Positions 7,229 to 9,343 of a stretch of DNA of 9,343 bases are shown here, in pieces; positions within the stretch are counted from its first letter, which is position 1, and each line of letters opens with the position of its first letter. Position numbers and translations under genes: made by a program. The stretch spans positions 1 to 9,343 of the forward strand of contig JAAEMC010000671.1 in the NCBI GenBank assembly GCA_024225895.1. The letters are read 5' to 3'. A model generated the notes under the pieces. It was not told where the DNA came from. It was given only the letters and a program-made list of their open reading frames with translations, and ran no database searches. The DNA comes from Desulfobacteraceae bacterium (GTDB taxonomy: Bacteria; Desulfobacterota; Desulfobacteria; Desulfobacterales; Desulfobacteraceae).

Positions 7229-7468
7229 CTATCCGATTGAGCAGGAAGAACAACTGGATGAAGAGCAGCTCCCGCACCCGGATGCAGCAGATGATGTGGT
7301 CTGTGTTTGGCCGCCAGGGCCAGCTGATTTGGAAACAAAACCGCAGGCAGACATCAGTTTCATAAGATCCATGCTGTTACAGGACGGGCACTCGGGCTTT
7401 GCGCTGCCCATGACAAGGGTTTCAAATTCGTTTTGACAATCATTACATTTAAATTCAAATATTGGCAT
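7229..7468 (-). CDS. FmdB-family zinc-ribbon protein with cysteine-rich tail
   Basis: A 79-residue small protein of the FmdB/CxxC_CXXC_SSSS zinc-ribbon family (PF09723). The N-terminus MPIFEFKC is the family signature; C8, C11, C27 and C30 form the CxxC...CxxC zinc site. A Gly/Ser/Thr-rich linker (about 43-64) leads to a tail with C65, C68, C73 and C76, again two CxxC pairs, separated by four residues. FmdB was named as a putative regulator of formamidase genes; its molecular role is not established. I chose the ATG at 7468, because GAGG (7480-7477) lies 8 nt before it and MPIFEF is the conserved start; an ATG at 7492 would add eight unconserved residues. It is the first gene of the hemC, cobA-hemD, moaA operon, which suggests, by inference only, a role in tetrapyrrole or metal-cofactor assembly or its control. 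Confidence 0.88.
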   Translation of the reverse strand: MPIFEFKCNDCQNEFETLVMGSAKPECPSCNSMDLMKLMSACGFVSKSAGPGGQTQTTSSAASGCGSCSSSSCSSCSIG

Positions 7469-7508
7469 AATGCTAACCTCATTACCATTCAATTAGTGTA
7501 AGCAAACT

Positions 7509-7537
7509 AATATAATGATTATACTGTGTTTTTTCAA
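7509..7537 (-). promoter_or_regulatory. Promoter candidate of the fmdB-hemC-cobA/hemD-moaA operon
   Basis: On the minus strand TTGAAA (7537 to 7532) is followed after 17 bp by TATATT (7514 to 7509). A perfect TATAAT (7523 to 7518) lies 9 bp further upstream and could be used with a poorer -35 box. The start near 7502 would give a leader of about 34 nt before the ATG at 7468. The 88-bp gap between the upstream gene and fmdB shows no good terminator, so read-through from the gmhA cluster is also possible. Confidence 0.55.
7510..7524. promoter_or_regulatory. PerR/Fur-like palindrome overlapping the operon promoter
   Basis: TATAAT (7511-7516), G, ATTATA (7518-7523) is a perfect 6-1-6 palindrome. 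Over 15 positions (7510-7524) it agrees with the PerR box TTATAATnATTATAA at 12 of 14 defined positions, and with the Fur 7-1-7 consensus TGATAATnATTATCA at 10 of 14. It covers both -10 candidates, so a bound repressor would block the promoter. In Bacillus subtilis PerR represses the hemAXCDBL operon, which makes the match meaningful here. The caution is that both arms are themselves -10-like, so part of the symmetry may simply be promoter sequence. Confidence 0.45.
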
Positions 7538-7556
7538 GGTAAAAGGCTTTGGATTT

Positions 7557-8501
7557 TTACAGTTTTTCGAGGACACCTGCAAAAATAAGGGGGATAAGGA
7601 TTTCATGGTGTCCGACAATGCTGTAACCTTTTCCATTTTCCTGGGTTGGCCGGTTCACCACATTGGTCATGGGCCGGTAATGCCGGATAAAATCAAGGTT
7701 AACAGTAGTAAAATTTTTTGGATGGTGTCCGATGTTCCTGACCAGGGTGATGGCTTTTAAAAAGACTTCAGGCATAATGACCGCAGATCCTGCATTGATA
7801 TAGACACCTTTATCCAACCGGGCAATTTTGTTGGCAAAGATTTTAAAATCCAGATGTGAGGCCCTGCCGCAGGCCGCGGCATCAAAATCAGGATGCATGT
7901 GAATAATATCGGTGCCAATGGCCACATGAACCGTTACGGGAATATCCATTTTTGCGCTCTGGGCCAGCAAGCTTGATGATTGATATTCCATGTTTTCTTT
8001 TAGGATCATCTCGCCCACGGCCTTACCCAATCCAATATTGTTTTTTTGAGCATTTTTTATGGCCTGGTTTAGAAACGAGGCTGTCTCTTTTGCCATGCCG
8101 AAACTTCCATCGCCTAAGGATGCTGCCACATCTTCGGATGTTTTTCCCACCATGGCGACTTCTAAATCATGGATAATGCCGGAGCCATTCATGGAAAGCA
8201 TGGTCAGCACCTTTTTATCCATCATATCAATCAAAATGGGATTCATTCCTGTTTTGATTACATGTCCGCCCATGGCCAGGCAGACCTCTTTATTCTGTTT
8301 GGCTGCCGAGGCAATTTCATGGATCACGGCCCGTAAATCCTGTCCGGCAAGTATTGCGGGTAATGTGTCAAGAAAATCTGAAAATGAGCCTTGCTTTTGC
8401 CAGATCCCGGCAAAATCATCCTTGCTCACCTTGCTTTGCCGGTCCTTGACAGAATAGGTTGACAATTTATTAAAATCCAGGTTCTGTTGACACTTATTCA
8501 T
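7557..8501 (-). CDS. Conserved protein, distant deoxyhypusine-synthase-like fold, function unknown
   Basis: A 314-residue predicted cytosolic protein; I cannot name a characterised function. Conserved-looking blocks are MGGHVIKTGMNPILIDMM (77-94), NGSGIIHDLE (105-114), GDGSFGMAKE (130-139), IPVTVHVAIGTDIIHMHP (187-204), GSAVIMPEVFLKA (238-250) and RPTQENGKGYSIVGHHE (284-300). The order of an NGSG-x-x-HDLE block, an IPV-x(5)-GTD block and a GSAV-x-x-P strand parallels deoxyhypusine synthase (AGG-x-x-ED, IPVFSPALTDG, GGGVVKHH), but where that enzyme has its catalytic lysine this protein has Met-Pro-Glu. A different NAD-dependent or nucleotide-binding reaction is likely. The ATG at 8501 is preferred: AAAGGA (8516-8511) lies 9 nt upstream, and the 35 extra residues possible to 8606 lie within gmhA. 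It overlaps gmhA by 8 bp, so translation is probably coupled, which hints at sugar-phosphate or LPS heptose metabolism. Confidence 0.75.
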   Translation of the reverse strand: MNKCQQNLDFNKLSTYSVKDRQSKVSKDDFAGIWQKQGSFSDFLDTLPAILAGQDLRAVIHEIASAAKQNKEVCLAMGGHVIKTGMNPILIDMMDKKVLTMLSMNGSGIIHDLEVAMVGKTSEDVAASLGDGSFGMAKETASFLNQAIKNAQKNNIGLGKAVGEMILKENMEYQSSSLLAQSAKMDIPVTVHVAIGTDIIHMHPDFDAAACGRASHLDFKIFANKIARLDKGVYINAGSAVIMPEVFLKAITLVRNIGHHPKNFTTVNLDFIRHYRPMTNVVNRPTQENGKGYSIVGHHEILIPLIFAGVLEKL

Positions 8502-9063
8502 TAAAGAGCATCCTTTCACAAAGATCGCAGAGAATATGTCCAAGCAAAATATGAACTTCCTGGATTCTGGCAGTGACAGGAGAATCCACACAAAAGCAGA
8601 TATCACATATCCCTTTTAGCTGGCCGGCGGCGCCGGAAAAGCCTGCCACAAACAGCCCTTTGTTTTTTGCCTCTTTGGCGGCTTTAACCACATTGGGGGA
8701 ATTGCCGCTGGTGCTGATAGCAATGGCAATATCTTGTTTTTTCCCCAGTGCCTGGATCTGTTTTAAGAAAATATCATCAAAAGAGTAATCATTGCCGATG
8801 CTGGTGATAACCGATGTGTCACATGTCAACGCAATAGCAGGCAAGGGCTTTCTTTCCATCATAAACCGGTTAACAAATTCGGCTGCAATATGCTGGCAGT
8901 CTGCAGCGCTGCCGCCATTGCCGAACAAGAGAATTTTTTTATCCTGTCTTAAGGCATCAACCATGGCGGTTGCGCAGGCTTCAATTTGGGTGATATTATT
9001 TTTGAAAAAGCGTTCTTTAGCACTGATACTTTCCTTGACCGTGGATTGGATAATTTTTTTCAT
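8494..9063 (-). CDS. gmhA: Phosphoheptose (sedoheptulose-7-phosphate) isomerase
   Basis: A 189-residue cytosolic SIS-domain enzyme that converts sedoheptulose 7-phosphate to D-glycero-D-manno-heptose 7-phosphate, the first step toward ADP-heptose for lipopolysaccharide inner core. The phosphate-binding FGNGGSAAD (47-55) and STSGNSPNV (117-125) motifs are present. H58, E62, Q168 and H176 stand with the same spacing as the zinc and active-site residues H61, E65, Q172 and H180 of E. coli GmhA. Length matches the family (E. coli 192). The ATG at 9063 is my choice; a GTG at 9078, sharing its G with the TAG stop of the upstream TPR gene, would add five residues and cannot be excluded, since neither start has a strong ribosome site. 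The gene overlaps the uncharacterised downstream gene by 8 bp. It implies a Gram-negative outer membrane with heptose. Confidence 0.94.
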   Translation of the reverse strand: MKKIIQSTVKESISAKERFFKNNITQIEACATAMVDALRQDKKILLFGNGGSAADCQHIAAEFVNRFMMERKPLPAIALTCDTSVITSIGNDYSFDDIFLKQIQALGKKQDIAIAISTSGNSPNVVKAAKEAKNKGLFVAGFSGAAGQLKGICDICFCVDSPVTARIQEVHILLGHILCDLCERMLFNE

Positions 9064-9077
9064 GGGATTCACTTTCA

Positions 9078-9343
9078 CTAAGCTGATTTTATTGTGGGTT
9101 CTTTGTGATATTTCGGGTCTTCAAGTTTGGACAGAATAATCCCGAGGCGTCGCTGGAAAAGTTTGTTTTTAGGTTCAAGCTTTGTACTTTGCCGTGCAAA
9201 ACTCAAGGCAATATTCAGGTTCTTGTCCTGGAGTTCCAGGGACCTGGCATAACCGGAAAGTGCGGCAGCATCTGAAGGATTCACCTTAATGGCTTTATTG
9301 AATTCCTTACCGGCCTTTTCAGATTCTTTTTGGGACAGCCTGA
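9078..9343 (-). CDS. TPR-repeat protein, C-terminal part (runs off the window)
   Basis: The frame is open from the stop TAG (9080-9078) to the right edge, so only the last 87 or so residues are visible. They show tetratricopeptide helices: EKAGKEFNKAIKVNPSDAAA, then a second unit with ALSFARQSTKLEPKN and RRLGIILSKL, in which the NPSD and EPKN turns and the preceding A and L positions fit the 34-residue TPR pattern. The tail (about 15 residues) is polar. A GTG at 9284 could be read as a start, but the TPR pattern continues upstream of it without a break, so it is internal. The gene ends directly at the gmhA start region and is probably cotranscribed with it. Scaffold or cell-envelope assembly is a common role of TPR proteins, but nothing here fixes it. 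Confidence 0.8.
   Translation of the reverse strand, partial: RLSQKESEKAGKEFNKAIKVNPSDAAALSGYARSLELQDKNLNIALSFARQSTKLEPKNKLFQRRLGIILSKLEDPKYHKEPTIKSA

Noticed and set aside
7224..7277. Longer hemC starting at 7277 with a hydrophobic N-terminus that looks like a signal or membrane segment
   Set aside because: The extra 18 residues come from reading the fmdB-like gene in another frame; HemC is cytosolic and the ATG at 7223 gives the normal N-terminus and length.
6963..7436. Plus-strand open frame of 157 codons across hemC and the fmdB-like gene
   Set aside because: It is antisense to two well-supported genes and shows no domain of its own.
7536..7552. Weak hairpin CAAGG/CTTTG as a terminator after the gmhA-linked gene
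   Set aside because: The stem has only five pairs including one G-T, and no T-run follows on the minus strand, where the terminator would be needed.
8502..8606. 35-residue hydrophobic N-terminal extension of the deoxyhypusine-synthase-like protein
   Set aside because: It overlaps the gmhA coding sequence, which has clear active-site residues there; a good ribosome site precedes the ATG at 8501.
9078..9284. A complete 68-residue protein starting at GTG 9284
   Set aside because: The TPR pattern continues upstream in frame to the window edge with no stop, so this is the end of a larger protein.

Overview
The window carries ten genes of an anaerobic, moderately AT-rich bacterium. The best guess is a sulfate-reducing deltaproteobacterium (Desulfobacterota, Desulfobacteraceae-like). 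This rests on the fused cobA-hemD gene, the FmdB-type zinc ribbon next to hemC, the abundance of cyclic-di-GMP proteins and the general protein flavour. No 16S or dsr gene is present, so the assignment is an inference.

Left part (1-3744), signalling and membrane. A bidirectional hairpin terminator (33-73) closes a minus-strand diguanylate cyclase with a DUF484/GAF-like sensor domain and an AGDEF active site (74-1093). Divergent from it is a TqsA-like AI-2E family membrane protein (1278-2339). This is followed in the same direction, after 160 bp holding a good promoter candidate, by an HD-GYP protein with intact cyclic-di-GMP phosphodiesterase residues (2500-3744). A c-di-GMP maker and a c-di-GMP breaker therefore flank a transporter. 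The HD-GYP gene converges on the next operon with only 26 bp between stop codons and no visible hairpin.

Middle part (3771-7537, all minus strand), a compact cofactor operon. In transcription order it is fmdB-like zinc ribbon, hemC, fused cobA-hemD, moaA. Spacings are 5 bp, an 8-bp overlap and a 4-bp ATGA overlap, so translation is probably coupled. HemC and HemD build uroporphyrinogen III and CobA methylates it to precorrin-2, the entry to siroheme (needed by dissimilatory sulfite reductase), cobalamin and the alternative heme route. MoaA starts molybdopterin synthesis. A promoter upstream of fmdB overlaps a palindrome (7511-7523) that resembles a PerR/Fur-family box.

Right part (7557-9343, minus strand). 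The 3' end of a TPR protein runs in from the right edge, followed by gmhA (sedoheptulose-7-phosphate isomerase, LPS heptose pathway) and, overlapping it by 8 bp, a 314-residue protein that looks like a distant deoxyhypusine-synthase relative without the catalytic lysine and has no function I can name.

No rRNA, tRNA, CRISPR array, insertion sequence or phage gene was seen, and there is no gene-free stretch longer than 184 bp. The most interesting points are the PerR/Fur-like palindrome in front of the tetrapyrrole/Moco operon, the uncharacterised gmhA-coupled protein, and the double CxxC tail of the FmdB-like protein.
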